In this document: positions 7,102-16,321 of the stretch, piece after piece
How the letters are laid out: every line of letters starts with the position of its first letter
How positions within the stretch are numbered: position 1 is the first letter of the stretch
Assembly: GCF_013375555.1 (NCBI RefSeq)
Contig: NZ_JABXWB010000002.1
Location: 57,033-121,032 of the forward strand
Length of the DNA stretch: 64,000 nucleotides
Direction of reading: 5' to 3'
Source of the DNA: Sphingobium sp. EM0848
Lineage (GTDB): Bacteria > Pseudomonadota > Alphaproteobacteria > Sphingomonadales > Sphingomonadaceae
The notes under the pieces: model-generated
What the model saw: only the letters and a program-made list of their open reading frames with translations
The model's database searches: none
What the model was told of the DNA's origin: nothing
Translations under genes and position numbers: made by a program

Positions 7102-7845
7102 ATGATCGGGCTCAGGGACGTTCAGGACTTCTGCGCGGTCGCCGCGACAATCAAGGACAGCCAAGCACTAGCCGGCCTGATGGCCGAGATCACGCGCGCG
7201 ATGGGCTTTCGGCATTTCGCATTGGTTCATCATGTCGACCTGAAATCCGCAGCCGGCTCGGTCCACATCGTCGACTATCCGCCGGACTGGGTGGAACGCT
7301 TCCAGGCGCGGCGCCTCTATGCGAGCGACCCGATCCACCGCGCCAGCCACCGCACCCATGTTGGCTTCGCCTGGTCGGCGGTTCAATCGATCATCCCTCT
7401 CACCGCGGCCGACCGGTCGATCCTGGCAGAAGCCCGCGAAGCGGGGCTAGGCGATGGTTTCACCGTTCCGGCCCATATTCCTGGCGAGATCAATGCCTCC
7501 TGTTCGTTCGCGATGGGACCCGGCGAAGCGCTCGACCTGGACCAACTCCCACTCGTCCAGTTGATTGGCAGTTTTGCGTTCGAAGCCGCGCGCAAGCTTT
7601 CGCGAGCCGGCCAGCATCCATGCGAGAACCCGAGCCTGACTGAGCGGCAGGCCGAATGCGTCGCGCTCGTCGCGCGCGGGAAGACCGACTGGGAGATCAG
7701 CCAAATCCTTGGCATCGGGCAGGAAACCGTGATCCAGCATGTAAAGGATGCGCGCGACCGCTATGGCGTGACGAAGCGCACGCTGCTGGCTATCCGTGCC
7801 TTGTTCGATGGACAGATCAGCTTCGCAGATGTTTTCGGCCGATGA
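7102..7845 (+). CDS. LuxR-family autoinducer-binding transcription regulator (second of two)
   Basis: A 247-residue LuxR paralogue of the preceding gene. The autoinducer-binding domain (YPPDWVERFQARRLYASDPI) and the C-terminal helix-turn-helix (LTERQAECVALVARGKTDWE; ISQILGIGQETVIQH) align well with the first copy, so the pair probably arose by duplication. ATG at 7102 is taken as the start (a GTG lies one codon earlier); a long in-frame upstream extension only reads through the other luxR out of frame. The gene ends just before a C-run/G-run palindrome in front of luxI. One LuxR may activate and the other modulate, for example by heterodimer formation, but that is inference. Confidence 0.88.
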   Translation: MIGLRDVQDFCAVAATIKDSQALAGLMAEITRAMGFRHFALVHHVDLKSAAGSVHIVDYPPDWVERFQARRLYASDPIHRASHRTHVGFAWSAVQSIIPLTAADRSILAEAREAGLGDGFTVPAHIPGEINASCSFAMGPGEALDLDQLPLVQLIGSFAFEAARKLSRAGQHPCENPSLTERQAECVALVARGKTDWEISQILGIGQETVIQHVKDARDRYGVTKRTLLAIRALFDGQISFADVFGR

Positions 7846-7847
7846 TC

Positions 7848-7863
7848 TCCCCAGGACTGGGGA
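7848..7863. promoter_or_regulatory. Candidate lux-box-like operator upstream of luxI
   Basis: TCCCCAG and CTGGGGA are perfect 7-bp inverted arms around a GA centre, flanked by AT on both sides. It lies three bases after the second luxR stop and 54 bases before the luxI ATG. A related palindrome precedes the transfer operon at 9419-9440. Binding by either LuxR is inferred from position and symmetry only. Confidence 0.5.
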
Positions 7864-7917
7864 TAACCGAAAGGGCGCGAGCCTGATCGACTGACCGCCT
7901 CACCAAAGGAGGCTGTC

Positions 7918-8529
7918 ATGCATATCGAAACCGGCGTTGCCCGCGCCATGGAAAACCGCCTGTTCCGTTCGATGTTCGAGGAACGCAAACGGGTATTCGT
8001 CGATCTTCTGCTCTGGGAGGTCCCGGTCCTTGCTGGCCGCTATGAAATCGATCAATTTGACAATGATCGGGCGGTTTACATCGTAATTGCCGGGAGCGAC
8101 GGCGAGCATCGTGCCTCCGCGCGGCTCCTCCCAACCGCTCATGACCATATTCTCGGCACCATCTTCCCGGAGCTGTGCGAGGACACACCCCCGCGCGGCC
8201 CCGACATCCTGGAAATCACCCGCTTCTGCCTAGCGCGAAGGCTACGTGCCCGAGAACGCCTGGAGGTGCGCAACCAACTGGTGTCCGCACTCGTCGAATA
8301 TGCGCTCGGCAATCATATCCGCAGTTATACCGGCGTCGCGGAGTGGCCCTGGTTCCAGCAAATCCTGAGCTTCGGCTGGCATTGCCTTCCCCTTGGCCTT
8401 CCCGCGACGGACCAGGGGCGCTGCCTCGTTGCCTTGCAGATCGACATCGACGGCTCCACGCGCGAACAGCTGCGCGCAAGCGGCGTTTTTCGCCCGGCCG
8501 GCCTTGCCGATCTGGCGAGCGCGGCGTGA
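7918..8529 (+). CDS. LuxI-family acyl-homoserine-lactone synthase
   Basis: A 203-residue autoinducer synthase that would make an N-acyl-homoserine lactone from S-adenosylmethionine and an acyl carrier. The family landmarks are present: the R-x-x-VF-x-x-x-L-x-W stretch (ERKRVFVDLLLWEVP), the acidic pair in EIDQFDNDRAVY, the R in ASARLLPT and the E-x-x-R of DILEITRFCLAR. An AAAGGAGG ribosome-binding site lies just before ATG 7918. It follows two luxR genes and precedes a phytanoyl-CoA-dioxygenase-like gene by ten bases. Autoinduction is likely given the palindrome upstream. The acyl chain cannot be predicted here. Confidence 0.9.
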   Translation: MHIETGVARAMENRLFRSMFEERKRVFVDLLLWEVPVLAGRYEIDQFDNDRAVYIVIAGSDGEHRASARLLPTAHDHILGTIFPELCEDTPPRGPDILEITRFCLARRLRARERLEVRNQLVSALVEYALGNHIRSYTGVAEWPWFQQILSFGWHCLPLGLPATDQGRCLVALQIDIDGSTREQLRASGVFRPAGLADLASAA

Positions 8530-8539
8530 GGTCGGCGTC

Positions 8540-9415
8540 ATGGCGAGCATCGCACCCTGCCACATCTCCGGAGCAACCACGGCCCGCGAAGACCTGCGGC
8601 GGCACGGCTTCTGTGTGCTACAGGACATCGAGCCCCAAGCCCGAATTGCCGAGATCGATCGCGCCCTCGATCCGCGCTTTGCCAGCACACCCTTTTGTCA
8701 GGGCGGCTTCTATGGTCCACGCACCAAGCGCTTCGGCGGGCTCCTGAAGCGCGTGCCCGCTGTCGAGAACCTTGTCCGAAATGCTGCCGTCATGCGGCTG
8801 GTGCGCTCGGTCCTCGACCCTTGGTGTGATACCATCCAGCTCAACCTCACGCAGGCGCTCGAACTGCATCCGGGCGCGCCAGCGCAGTTCCCCCACCGGG
8901 ACCAGGATATGTGGCGCGGCCCGGCCGGCGAGCTCGAATATCTCGTCAACGTGATGTGGCCGGTTTCTCCGTTCAAGGCTGAAAACGGCGCGACATTGAT
9001 CTGGCCGGGGAGCCACAATCTCGGCACGGCGGGCGATGATGGGAACCCGATCGCCCTCGAGGCGGATCCCGGTTCGGCGATCCTTTTCCTGGGGTCGACG
9101 CTCCATGGGGCGGGTTCGAACCATACAAGCGCCGTGCGGCGCGGTATCATCATCAGCTATTGCCTGGGTTGGCTGAAGCCCTACGAAAATCAATGGCTGA
9201 CCTATCCACCCGATGTGGCCAGTGCGTTCGATCCAGAGCTTGCCGCGCTTGTCGGATATCAGCAGCACCGCCCCAATCTCGGCAATTATGACGGGCAATG
9301 CCCGTCCATCCTGCTTCGGGGCGAACCGCCGGAATATCTGGCTGCCACCGATGCCCTCCGACCCGATCAGGAGGGTGCCTTGGCCGAATTCCTACGGCAC
9401 CAGCATGCGGGCTGA
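8540..9415 (+). CDS. Phytanoyl-CoA dioxygenase (PhyH)-family Fe(II)/2-oxoglutarate oxygenase
   Basis: A 291-residue PhyH-like oxygenase starting at ATG 8540, ten bases after luxI. The iron-binding H-x-D is visible in FPHRDQDMW, and a distal His (FLGSTLHGAGSNHT) is followed by the Arg expected to hold 2-oxoglutarate (AVRRGIIISY). Members hydroxylate small molecules or acyl chains using oxygen and 2-oxoglutarate. Its coupling to luxI suggests it tailors the signal, its acyl precursor or a related metabolite; this is inference, and no substrate can be assigned. The stop is three bases before a strong C-run/G-run inverted repeat that separates it from the transfer operon. Confidence 0.85.
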   Translation: MASIAPCHISGATTAREDLRRHGFCVLQDIEPQARIAEIDRALDPRFASTPFCQGGFYGPRTKRFGGLLKRVPAVENLVRNAAVMRLVRSVLDPWCDTIQLNLTQALELHPGAPAQFPHRDQDMWRGPAGELEYLVNVMWPVSPFKAENGATLIWPGSHNLGTAGDDGNPIALEADPGSAILFLGSTLHGAGSNHTSAVRRGIIISYCLGWLKPYENQWLTYPPDVASAFDPELAALVGYQQHRPNLGNYDGQCPSILLRGEPPEYLAATDALRPDQEGALAEFLRHQHAG

Positions 9416-9418
9416 TCA

Positions 9419-9440
9419 AATCCCCCCGGCTGGGGGGATT
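9419..9440. promoter_or_regulatory. C-run/G-run inverted repeat before the transfer operon: lux-box-like operator or phyH terminator
   Basis: AATCCCCCC and GGGGGGATT are perfect 9-bp arms around GGCT. The repeat lies between the phyH stop and the first T4SS gene and resembles the palindrome ahead of luxI (7848-7863). There is no downstream T-run, so an operator reading is at least as likely as a terminator. Confidence 0.45.
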
Positions 9441-9540
9441 GTCGAAAGCGAGGCCCAGCGGAACAAAGAGAGGTGAAATCCAACGGATAGCTGACGCCAA
9501 TTCCCGACGCGGGAGGTGTCTCTCGCGGGGGAATGACCCG

Positions 9541-9882
9541 ATGCAACGTGCGACTCTCGGCCTGGCGGTGCTCGCCATGGGCACCGCCCTTCAACCGACT
9601 CCGGCGCGAGCGAATGACTTGGGCTGCCAGGTTCTCCTGTGCCTTTCCAACCCCGGTGGCGCGACCCAATATGCCCGGTGCGTCGCGCCCATGGCCAAGC
9701 TGTGGCGGCGCTTGGCCACCGGCGGCTCCTTTCCCGGCTGTGTCGGCGGAGGCGTCGCAGGCACCAAGGTCTATGATCGGGAATCGGCAACGCGGCGCCG
9801 GGTTGTCATGACGTTCAGCGATGGGCGCCGCGAAACCTACTCGCTGGCCAATATCGAGCGGCTGCAGGACGGCGCTCGATGA
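9541..9882 (+). CDS. trbM: TrbM/KikA-like conjugal transfer protein
   Basis: A 113-residue exported protein with a signal peptide (MQRATLGLAVLAMGTALQP, cleavage likely near TPARAN). The mature part is rich in conserved cysteines (LGCQVLLCLSNPGG; YARCVAPM; FPGCVGGG), like TrbM/KikA proteins of conjugation systems, which are periplasmic and needed for or linked to mating-pair formation. It is the first gene of the transfer operon and its stop overlaps the virB1 ATG. The start at 9541 is preferred because it begins exactly at the signal peptide; the in-frame upstream extension is shadow sequence of phyH. Confidence 0.72.
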   Translation: MQRATLGLAVLAMGTALQPTPARANDLGCQVLLCLSNPGGATQYARCVAPMAKLWRRLATGGSFPGCVGGGVAGTKVYDRESATRRRVVMTFSDGRRETYSLANIERLQDGAR

Positions 9883-10547
9883 TCCTCGACGTCGCCAGTC
9901 TTCTCGCCCTTGCAGGCTCATGCGCGCCAAGCGTGGCGCCTGAGACGCTGATCTCGATCGTCCACACTGAAAGCCGGTTCAACACGCTTGCGATAGGGGT
10001 TAACAGTCCGGGTGTGCGTAAGCCGGCGCCGGTGACGAGGGCACAGGCGATTGCCGCGGCGCGCAGCCTCATCCGCCAAGGTTACAACATCGACCTCGGG
10101 CTTGGGCAGATCAACAGCGCCAACCTCGGATGGCTGGGTCTGTCGGTTGAGGATGCCTTCGAGCCGTGCCGCAACCTCGCCGCCGCCGCCCGGGTTCTTG
10201 CGACCAACTACCAGGCGGTTGCGCGCTTCGCCCCGAGCCCTGACCATGCGATCGCAACAGCGCTTTCGCTCTACAATACCGGCGATCGGCGCCGCGGGTT
10301 TCGCAATGGTTATGTCGCCCGCGTCTATGCCAGCGCGTCAACCGTCATCCCCTTGATCCGCGGCAGGCGCCCAGCGCCTGTCATGCCGGCACCTGTCCAG
10401 ATTGCCGACGCGGCGAGCGCCAATCCGCAAGCCTCCGCGCTCGCGGCGACGCAGGCGGCCGGCTGGAACACCACCGCCGATGCCCGGCAGGCCTCGCTCA
10501 TGGTCTTCGGGGACGGGGCAACTTCTGAGAAAGGACAGCATCCATGA
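9879..10547 (+). CDS. virB1: VirB1-like lytic transglycosylase
   Basis: A 222-residue SLT-type transglycosylase that would open peptidoglycan so the T4SS channel can be built. The catalytic Glu is in ISIVHTESRFNTLAIG (E31), and downstream YNIDLGLGQINSANL and AIATALSLYNTGD are the usual lysozyme-fold motifs. The C-terminal 70 residues are low-complexity Ala/Pro-rich and probably disordered. The start overlaps the TrbM-like stop, and its own stop overlaps the virB2 ATG, so the genes are translationally coupled. Confidence 0.88.
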   Translation: MILDVASLLALAGSCAPSVAPETLISIVHTESRFNTLAIGVNSPGVRKPAPVTRAQAIAAARSLIRQGYNIDLGLGQINSANLGWLGLSVEDAFEPCRNLAAAARVLATNYQAVARFAPSPDHAIATALSLYNTGDRRRGFRNGYVARVYASASTVIPLIRGRRPAPVMPAPVQIADAASANPQASALAATQAAGWNTTADARQASLMVFGDGATSEKGQHP

Positions 10548-10891
10548 CAGCGATCACCGCCCGCCTGGGCTCCCAGCCCCAATGGGCGCGTCTTCTGCTG
10601 CGCATCGCCGGCATCGCCGGCATCGTCGGTCTGGCGGTGCTTGTCTCATTGCTGCTCAGCGATCCCGCCCATGCGCAGGGCGCGGACGGCATCACCTCGA
10701 TGGCGGAGAACATCAAGACCTGGCTGACGGGAACCTTCGCCAAGACGATTGCGGTGATCGCCGTCGTCATCGTCGGCTTCATGTTCTTCACCGGACGGGC
10801 GAGCCTCGGCCTTTTGGTGACGGTCATCGTCGGCATTTTCATCGTATTCAGCGCGCAGTGGATCGTCGATACCATCACGGGTGGCGCGTGA
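10544..10891 (+). CDS. virB2: VirB2/TrbC-type pilin precursor
   Basis: A 115-residue pilin subunit. It has a long hydrophobic signal segment (about 18-43, ending near AHAQG, the likely cleavage site) and then two membrane helices (about 66-85 and 90-110) joined by a short loop containing TGRASLG. This layout is typical of VirB2 pilins, which form the conjugative pilus. It overlaps both neighbouring genes (virB1 stop, virB3 GTG) by four bases. Confidence 0.88.
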   Translation: MTAITARLGSQPQWARLLLRIAGIAGIVGLAVLVSLLLSDPAHAQGADGITSMAENIKTWLTGTFAKTIAVIAVVIVGFMFFTGRASLGLLVTVIVGIFIVFSAQWIVDTITGGA

Positions 10892-11238
10892 AGGAGGCAG
10901 CGTCCTCGAACGAACGGCTGCGCGAGGAAACGCTCTTCCTTGCGGTGACCCGGCCGACGATGTGGCTGGGCGTGCCGCTCGAAGCGTCCTTGCCGATCGC
11001 GCTTGCTGCCTGTCTCACCCTGATCGTCAGCGGCAATCCGCTTTACGCGGTGGCGATCGGCGGTGCGTGCCTCGCGGTCGCGCGCCTCATCGTGCGCCAC
11101 GACGCCAATGCCTTTCGCCTGTTATGGTTGTGGACCTTGACCAAGGCGCGCTGCCGGAACCGCGGCTGGTGGGGAGGCAGTTCCTATTCACCGCTGCCGG
11201 TCGCGGGGATGAAGCGGAAGGGTTTCGCGCGTGGCTAG
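10888..11238 (+). CDS. virB3: VirB3-like T4SS inner-membrane protein
   Basis: A 116-residue protein starting at GTG 10888, which overlaps the virB2 stop in a GTGA junction. After a short charged N-terminus (RLREETLFLAVTRPTMWLGV) there is a hydrophobic pair of segments (about 25-65) and a basic C-terminus. VirB3 proteins sit in the inner membrane and work with VirB4. Length, position between virB2 and virB4, and the TRP motif before the first membrane segment support the call. The stop lies eight bases inside the virB4 reading frame. Confidence 0.85.
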   Translation: MKEAASSNERLREETLFLAVTRPTMWLGVPLEASLPIALAACLTLIVSGNPLYAVAIGGACLAVARLIVRHDANAFRLLWLWTLTKARCRNRGWWGGSSYSPLPVAGMKRKGFARG

Positions 11239-12547
11239 CGCCGCCCAACTGCCGCCACGCAAGACGCCCTGGCGGGTTCTGGCCCGAGAAGCGGAGCCCG
11301 GGCGCTATCTTCCCTATGCCCGCCATGTGACGCCCGATGTGATTGCGCTCGATAGCGGCGATCTCATGATGATGTTCCGCCTCGAAGGCCTGGCTTTCGA
11401 GACGGCTGATCCGATCCACCTCAACGATTGGCACGAGAAGCTCAACGGCACCTGGCGCAACATCGCCGACGATCGGCTTGCGATCTGGACCCACATCGTC
11501 CGCTCAGCCGTAGGGGACTATCCCGAAGGGGAGTTCCGCTCGAGGTTCGCCGCCGAGCTCGACAGCAAATATCGTGCGCGCGTCACCGCCAAGCGGATGT
11601 TCGTCAACGAGCATTATCTGACGCTTCTCATGCGTCCAGCAGTCGGATCGGCCGACCGGACCGGGCTGCTTCTCAAGCGGATCGCGAAAGCCAGGGCGGC
11701 GGCGCAGGAAGTCGATCCCGATGAACTGGCGCGCTTCGAGGAGAAGGCACGGGACATCGAGAAGCTGCTCCGCCGCTGCAGCCCGTCGCGCCTCGCCCTC
11801 TACGAGCATAATGGCCTTATCTTCTCCGCCCCGCTCGAGGTGCTCGAGCAAGTGATGATGGGCGCGCGATCCAGGGTTCCGCTCGTCCGCGGTCATCTGG
11901 GATCGGCGCTTTATGGCGAGCGCGTGATCTTCGGACGCGAGACAGTTGAGATCCGCGCCCATGACGCAAGCCGCTGGCAGGGTATCTTCGGGATCAGAGA
12001 GTATCCCGCGCTCACGCGCCCGGGCCAGATGAATGCCTTGCTCGGCCAGGATTTCGCCTTCGTCGTCTCCCAATCCTTCACTTTCATGGGCAAGGCGCGG
12101 GCAGCCGAACGCCTGCGCCGCCGTCAGAACCAGATGGCCTCGACCGAGGATGCCGCAGCGAGCCAGGCGCTCGATCTCGCCGATGCCGCCGACGATCTGC
12201 AAAGCAACCGGTTCGTGCTCGGGGAGCATCATTTCTCACTGGCCGTCTTCGCCGAGAGCCAGAGGCGGCTTGCCGATAATCTCTCGGCCGCGCGCGCGGC
12301 ACTGGCCGATGCCGGCCTGGTGGCGGCGCGCGAAGGACCAGCGCTCGAAGCGGCGTTCTGGGCGCAGCTGCCCGGAAATTTCGCATGGCGGGCGCGGCCG
12401 GCGGCGATCACCTCGCGCAATTTTGCCGCCTTGGCGCCGTTCCACACTTATCCTGCGGGCCGAGCCAACGGGAACCATTGGGGGCCTGCCATCGCCATGA
12501 TGAAGACGGCCGCGCAATCGCCCTATTATTTCAACTTCCAGGGGTGA
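11231..12547 (+). pseudogene. virB4: virB4, 5' part, interrupted by a Tn3-family transposon
   Basis: The N-terminal 436 codons of VirB4, the main ATPase that powers pilus assembly and DNA export. It begins at GTG 11231, overlapping the virB3 stop. The native sequence ends at 12540 in YYFNF and is cut by the transposon; a stop occurs in the inverted repeat at 12545-12547. The Walker A part lies beyond the transposon (16322-17425). Removing the transposon and one TTCCA copy restores an uninterrupted 802-residue VirB4, a normal family length. The remaining N-terminal fragment has no ATPase motifs and should not function alone. Confidence 0.92.
12536..12540. repeat. Left 5-bp target-site duplication (TTCCA)
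   Basis: TTCCA directly precedes the left GGGG end of the transposon and is repeated at 16322-16326. A 5-bp duplication is the hallmark of Tn3-family insertion, and its perfection suggests a recent event. Confidence 0.93.
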
Positions 12548-12586
12548 CTGCACGAAAGTGACTTATCTGCACGCTAAGAGCGAACG
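12541..12586 (+). repeat. Left terminal inverted repeat of the Tn3-family element
   Basis: 46 bases starting GGGGTGACTGCACGAAAGTG. It matches the reverse complement of 16276-16321 at 41 of 46 positions. The last codons of tnpR (stop at 12574) run into this repeat. Confidence 0.93.
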
Positions 12587-13167
12587 GACCGGGAACGCTG
12601 GGACTTTGTGTTCTTCTCCGTGGCTTCGAGGGCTTTGTAGAGGGCGGTTTTGCCGATCTTGAGGCGCGCGGCGGCCTCGCGAACTGTGAGGCCGGAAGCG
12701 ATATGTTCGCGCGCCTTGCGGAGCTTGTCAGGTGTGACCACTGGCCGCCGCCCACCGGGGCGACCTCGCTCGCGAGCGGCCTTGAGGCCTGCATGGGTGC
12801 GCTCCCGGATCAGATCGCGCTCAAACTGGGCAAGCGAGCCGAAGATGTTGAACACCAGCATCCCGCCCGAAGTGGTGGTGTCGATGTTCTCGGTGAGCGA
12901 GCGGAACCCGATACCTCGCGTCGCTAGCTCGCCGACCTTCTCAATCAGATGGCTCATCGAGCGCCCAAGACGGTCGAGTTTCCAAACCACCAGCGTGTCG
13001 CCGCTGCGCAGATAGGCGAGCGCCTCGGCCAGGCCGGGCCGATCGGCTTTTGCACCAGATGCGTGATCGTCGAATATCCGGTCGCACCCGGCCGCGTTCA
13101 GCGCGTCGAGCTGGAGTGAGAGCTTCTGGTCTGCCGTCGAGACGCGCGCATAGCCGATCAACGCCAC
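12574..13167 (-). CDS. tnpR: Tn3-family resolvase (serine recombinase)
   Basis: A 197-residue serine resolvase that would separate transposon cointegrates at the res site. The catalytic serine is in [12 protein letters not shown] (S10), with the R-rich active-site helix in [16 protein letters not shown] and the [19 protein letters not shown] segment; the C-terminal helix-turn-helix is [19 protein letters not shown]. The GTG at 13167 is chosen because family proteins begin just before the GYARVST motif. An ATG further upstream at 13248 would place the start inside the res region and add 27 atypical residues. It is divergent from tnpA across the res site. Confidence 0.9.
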   Translation of the reverse strand: MALIGYARVSTADQKLSLQLDALNAAGCDRIFDDHASGAKADRPGLAEALAYLRSGDTLVVWKLDRLGRSMSHLIEKVGELATRGIGFRSLTENIDTTTSGGMLVFNIFGSLAQFERDLIRERTHAGLKAARERGRPGGRRPVVTPDKLRKAREHIASGLTVREAAARLKIGKTALYKALEATEKNTKSQRSRSVRS

Positions 13168-13181
13168 ATGCAGCCCAATCC

Positions 13182-13284
13182 TGTCCGTTTTCCCATCATT
13201 ATCTGATCTTGTCCGAATCGCCGTTATAGGTCCAGAGTTAACGGACATATTCCTGCTGGCCGCCAGAGGACCGTCTGACGGACA
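13182..13284. other. Candidate res site of the Tn3-family element
   Basis: Between tnpR and tnpA lie two TGTCCG hexamers (13182-13187, 13210-13215) and two inverted CGGACA copies (13242-13247, 13279-13284), with a TTATA centre near 13225. Paired inverted motifs between divergent tnpR and tnpA are the expected layout of resolvase-binding subsites; subsite borders are approximate. Confidence 0.6.
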
Positions 13285-13306
13285 AGGACGCGGAAGGAGA
13301 TAGTGC

Positions 13307-16264
13307 TTGGCGAGACGGCGACTGGTGAGCGCGGAAATCTGGGCAGGGCATTATGGCGCGCCGCTCGATGAGCGCGAGATTGCGCGGCACTATACGCTGA
13401 CCGGTGACGACCTGGAAATTGTCGGCCGCCGTCGCGGCGATGCCACCCGGCTCGGCTACGCGATGCTCCTACTCTATATGAGATGGCCTGGCCGTGCGCT
13501 GGAAGCGGGTGAAGTCCCGCCCGCTCCTGTGCTCGCCTATGTGGCGCAGCAACTCGGCGTCGCGCCCGAAGCCTTCGCGGACTATGCCCATCGGGACCAG
13601 ACCCGTCGCGAACATCTCGTTGAAATCCGACGATCGCACGGGTTCAGGATTTTCGACCGCAAGGCTTTCCACGAAGTTGTCGCATTCTCGATCCCGATCG
13701 CACAGACCATCGTCCACCCCGGCCAGATGGCGGGGGTCATCGTTGACGAACTTCGGCGCCGGCAGATCCTCCTGCCTTCTTCATCGGTTCTCGAAGCGGT
13801 ACTCCGGCGTGCTCGCCAGCAGGCCGAACAGCTTACCTATGAAGTGCTCACGAACGGCCTGCGGCCCGATACGCTGCAGGGGCTGGACGATCTGCTGGCC
13901 CGACGAACAGGGCAAGCCGCGACATGGCTATCCTGGCTGCGCAATGCACCACAGTCGCCGGCAGCGCGCAACATCCTACGCCTGATCGAACGGCTCACTC
14001 ATATCCGCGCGCTGGATCTCGATCGCGCCCGTGCCGACATGATCCCGGCTTTGACTTTTGACAGGCTGGCGGACGAAGGCAGCCGGATCACACCCCAGCA
14101 CCTTGGCGAACTCAATGCCCTGCGCCGCCATGCGACGCTGGCGGCGCAGGGCATCCGTCTTGAGGAAAGCCTGACCGATGCCACCCTGACGATGTTCGAC
14201 AAGCTGTTGGGCAGCATGTCGCGTCGCGCCGAGAACCGGACCCGTGACAAAGCCCTCAAGACGGTGCGCGAGTTGCAAGGCCATCTCCGGACGCTCACAG
14301 GGTCTTGCCGCATTCTCATCGAAGCGCGCACCAACGGTGTGGACTCTCTGGCGCAGATCGAGGCGCTGGATTGGCAGCGCTTCGCCGTGGCGGTCGCGCG
14401 GGCCGAAGTACTCGGGCGACCGGAAACCGTCGATCGCACCGCTGAATTGATCGAGCGGCATCGCACGGTGAAGCTCTTTGCCGGTGCCTTTCTCAACACC
14501 TTCGAATTTCGCGGCGCCGGTGCGGTGCAGGGACTCCTGTCGGCGCTTACCATCATCGCGGAGCTATACCGGACCGGCAAACGGCGCTTGCCTGATCGCG
14601 TGCCGCTGCGCTTTGTGCCCTCCGCATGGCGGCCGTTCGTCCTGCGGGACGGCATCGTCGATCGCGCCGCCTATGAACTATGCGCCTTGTCCCAGCTACG
14701 GGAGCGGTTGCGAGCGGGAGACATATGGGTCTCGGGAAGCCGCCAGTTCCGCGATTTCGATAGCTACCTCATCCCGCCGGCCACCTTCGACGCGCTTCGC
14801 GAGAAGGGGCCGTTGCCGCTCGCCATCGAAACGGACTTCGATCGTCATATCGAGGAAAGGCGCGCCAGGCTCGACACGGCGATCGAACAGGTGACGGTCC
14901 TCGCCCGACAGGGCGAGCTGCCCCAGGTCAGGCTTGACGAAAGCGGCCTTATCATCTCGCCGCTGAAAGCGGCAACGCCACCCGCCACCGAGATTGCCCG
15001 TCGCGCTGCCTATGACCGACTGCCGCGCGTGAAGATCACCGATCTCCTGCTTGAGGTCGATGCCTGGACCGGGTTCAGCGAATGCTTCATCCATCGGCGT
15101 TCGGGCCGGGAGGCCGACGACCGCAATGCGCTGCTCACCGTCATCCTTGCCGATGGCATCAATCTCGGCCTCACACGCATGGCGGAAACCTGCCGAGGCG
15201 CAAGCCTGCGCCAGCTCGCCCATCTCCACGACTGGCACATCAGCGAGGCCGCCTATGGTGAAGCGCTGGGAAGGCTGATCGACGCCCATCGCGCCATGCC
15301 GCTCGCCGCGCTGTGGGGAGACGGCACCACCTCGTCGAGCGACGGACAGCAATTCCATGCCGGGGGCCGTGGCGCCGCAATCGGCGACATCAACGCGCGC
15401 AGCGGCAACGAACCGGGCGTTGCCTTCTACACCCATGTCTCGGATCGATATGACCCCTTCGCGACCCGGGTAATCGCGGCGACCGCCGGCGAAGCTCCCT
15501 ATGTGCTGGATGGCTTGCTGTATCAGCAGACCGGCCTGACAATCGAGGAGCACTACACCGATACAGGCGGTGCATCGGACCATGTGTTCGGCCTTATGCC
15601 CTTCTTCGGCTACCGCTTCGCGCCGCGCCTGCGCGACATCAAGCAGCGTCGTTTGCACCTCCTTCCCGGCCAGGAAGCCGGCCCCTTGCTTGCCGGCATG
15701 ACGGCCGAACCGATCGCATTGGGTCATGTCGCGGCGCATTGGGATGAACTGCTGCGGTTCGCCACATCGATACGCACCGGCACCGCCACCGCTTCGGCGA
15801 TGCTTCGCCGCCTGTCCGCCTATCCGCGACAGAACGGACTGGCCCTCGCGATGCGCGAGCTGGGCCGCCTCGAACGCTCGATCTTCATGCTCGACTGGCT
15901 GCGCGACATTGATCTGCGCCGGCGTACCCAGGCGGGCCTCAACAAGGGCGAGGCCCGCAACGCGCTCGCACGCGCGCTCTTCTTCAACCAGCTCGGCGAA
16001 TTGCGTGATCGGCGGTTCGAGAACCAGACCTATCGCGCCTCCGGCCTCAACCTGCTCGTCGCCGCCATCATCCTGTGGAACACCCGCTATCTCGAAGTGG
16101 CGCTGGCTGATATCGGCACGCCCGACGAAATCGCACGTCACGTCGCGCCATTGGGCTGGGAACATATCTCGCTCACCGGCGACTATAGCTGGAATGTTGA
16201 AGATCGGCCCGATCCGGATGTCCTGCGGCCACTGCGCGCCATCAGTTCGTTGCTCGCCGCGTAA
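13307..16264 (+). CDS. tnpA: Tn3-family transposase
   Basis: A 985-residue DDE transposase of normal Tn3-family length. It has the N-terminal DNA-binding part ([19 protein letters not shown]), and the catalytic domain with [15 protein letters not shown] (first Asp), [18 protein letters not shown] (second Asp) and [20 protein letters not shown] (Glu). It replicates the transposon at a target with 5-bp staggered cuts. The start is TTG 13307 after a GGAAGGAGATAG ribosome-binding region. The frame is intact; the stop lies 11 bases before the right inverted repeat. Confidence 0.94.
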   Translation: MARRRLVSAEIWAGHYGAPLDEREIARHYTLTGDDLEIVGRRRGDATRLGYAMLLLYMRWPGRALEAGEVPPAPVLAYVAQQLGVAPEAFADYAHRDQTRREHLVEIRRSHGFRIFDRKAFHEVVAFSIPIAQTIVHPGQMAGVIVDELRRRQILLPSSSVLEAVLRRARQQAEQLTYEVLTNGLRPDTLQGLDDLLARRTGQAATWLSWLRNAPQSPAARNILRLIERLTHIRALDLDRARADMIPALTFDRLADEGSRITPQHLGELNALRRHATLAAQGIRLEESLTDATLTMFDKLLGSMSRRAENRTRDKALKTVRELQGHLRTLTGSCRILIEARTNGVDSLAQIEALDWQRFAVAVARAEVLGRPETVDRTAELIERHRTVKLFAGAFLNTFEFRGAGAVQGLLSALTIIAELYRTGKRRLPDRVPLRFVPSAWRPFVLRDGIVDRAAYELCALSQLRERLRAGDIWVSGSRQFRDFDSYLIPPATFDALREKGPLPLAIETDFDRHIEERRARLDTAIEQVTVLARQGELPQVRLDESGLIISPLKAATPPATEIARRAAYDRLPRVKITDLLLEVDAWTGFSECFIHRRSGREADDRNALLTVILADGINLGLTRMAETCRGASLRQLAHLHDWHISEAAYGEALGRLIDAHRAMPLAALWGDGTTSSSDGQQFHAGGRGAAIGDINARSGNEPGVAFYTHVSDRYDPFATRVIAATAGEAPYVLDGLLYQQTGLTIEEHYTDTGGASDHVFGLMPFFGYRFAPRLRDIKQRRLHLLPGQEAGPLLAGMTAEPIALGHVAAHWDELLRFATSIRTGTATASAMLRRLSAYPRQNGLALAMRELGRLERSIFMLDWLRDIDLRRRTQAGLNKGEARNALARALFFNQLGELRDRRFENQTYRASGLNLLVAAIILWNTRYLEVALADIGTPDEIARHVAPLGWEHISLTGDYSWNVEDRPDPDVLRPLRAISSLLAA

Positions 16265-16275
16265 CGTTCACCATA

Positions 16276-16321
16276 CGTTCGCGCTTAGCGTGCGGATGCG
16301 TCACTTTCGTGTAGTCACCCC
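16276..16321 (-). repeat. Right terminal inverted repeat of the Tn3-family element
   Basis: 46 bases ending in CACCCC; its reverse complement begins GGGGTGACTACACGAAAGTG and differs from the left repeat at five positions (10, 23, 24, 28, 39). Confidence 0.93.

Larger units (their letters stand above)
12541..16321 (+). mobile_element. Intact Tn3-family transposon (3,781 bp) inserted in virB4
   Basis: A minimal transposon with 46-bp terminal inverted repeats beginning GGGGTGACT, a tnpR resolvase on the minus strand, a res-like region and a tnpA transposase on the plus strand. It carries no passenger gene. The element is flanked by TTCCA repeats at 12536-12540 and 16322-16326. All expected parts are present and both reading frames are open, so it is probably still active. 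Confidence 0.95.

Noticed and set aside
13168..13248. ATG 13248 as start of tnpR
   Set aside because: Would place the start inside the res region and add 27 residues before the GYARVST motif, where family proteins normally begin.
14696..16165. 489-codon minus-strand frame inside tnpA
   Set aside because: Antisense shadow of the Tn3 transposase catalytic domain; no ribosome-binding site or family motifs.
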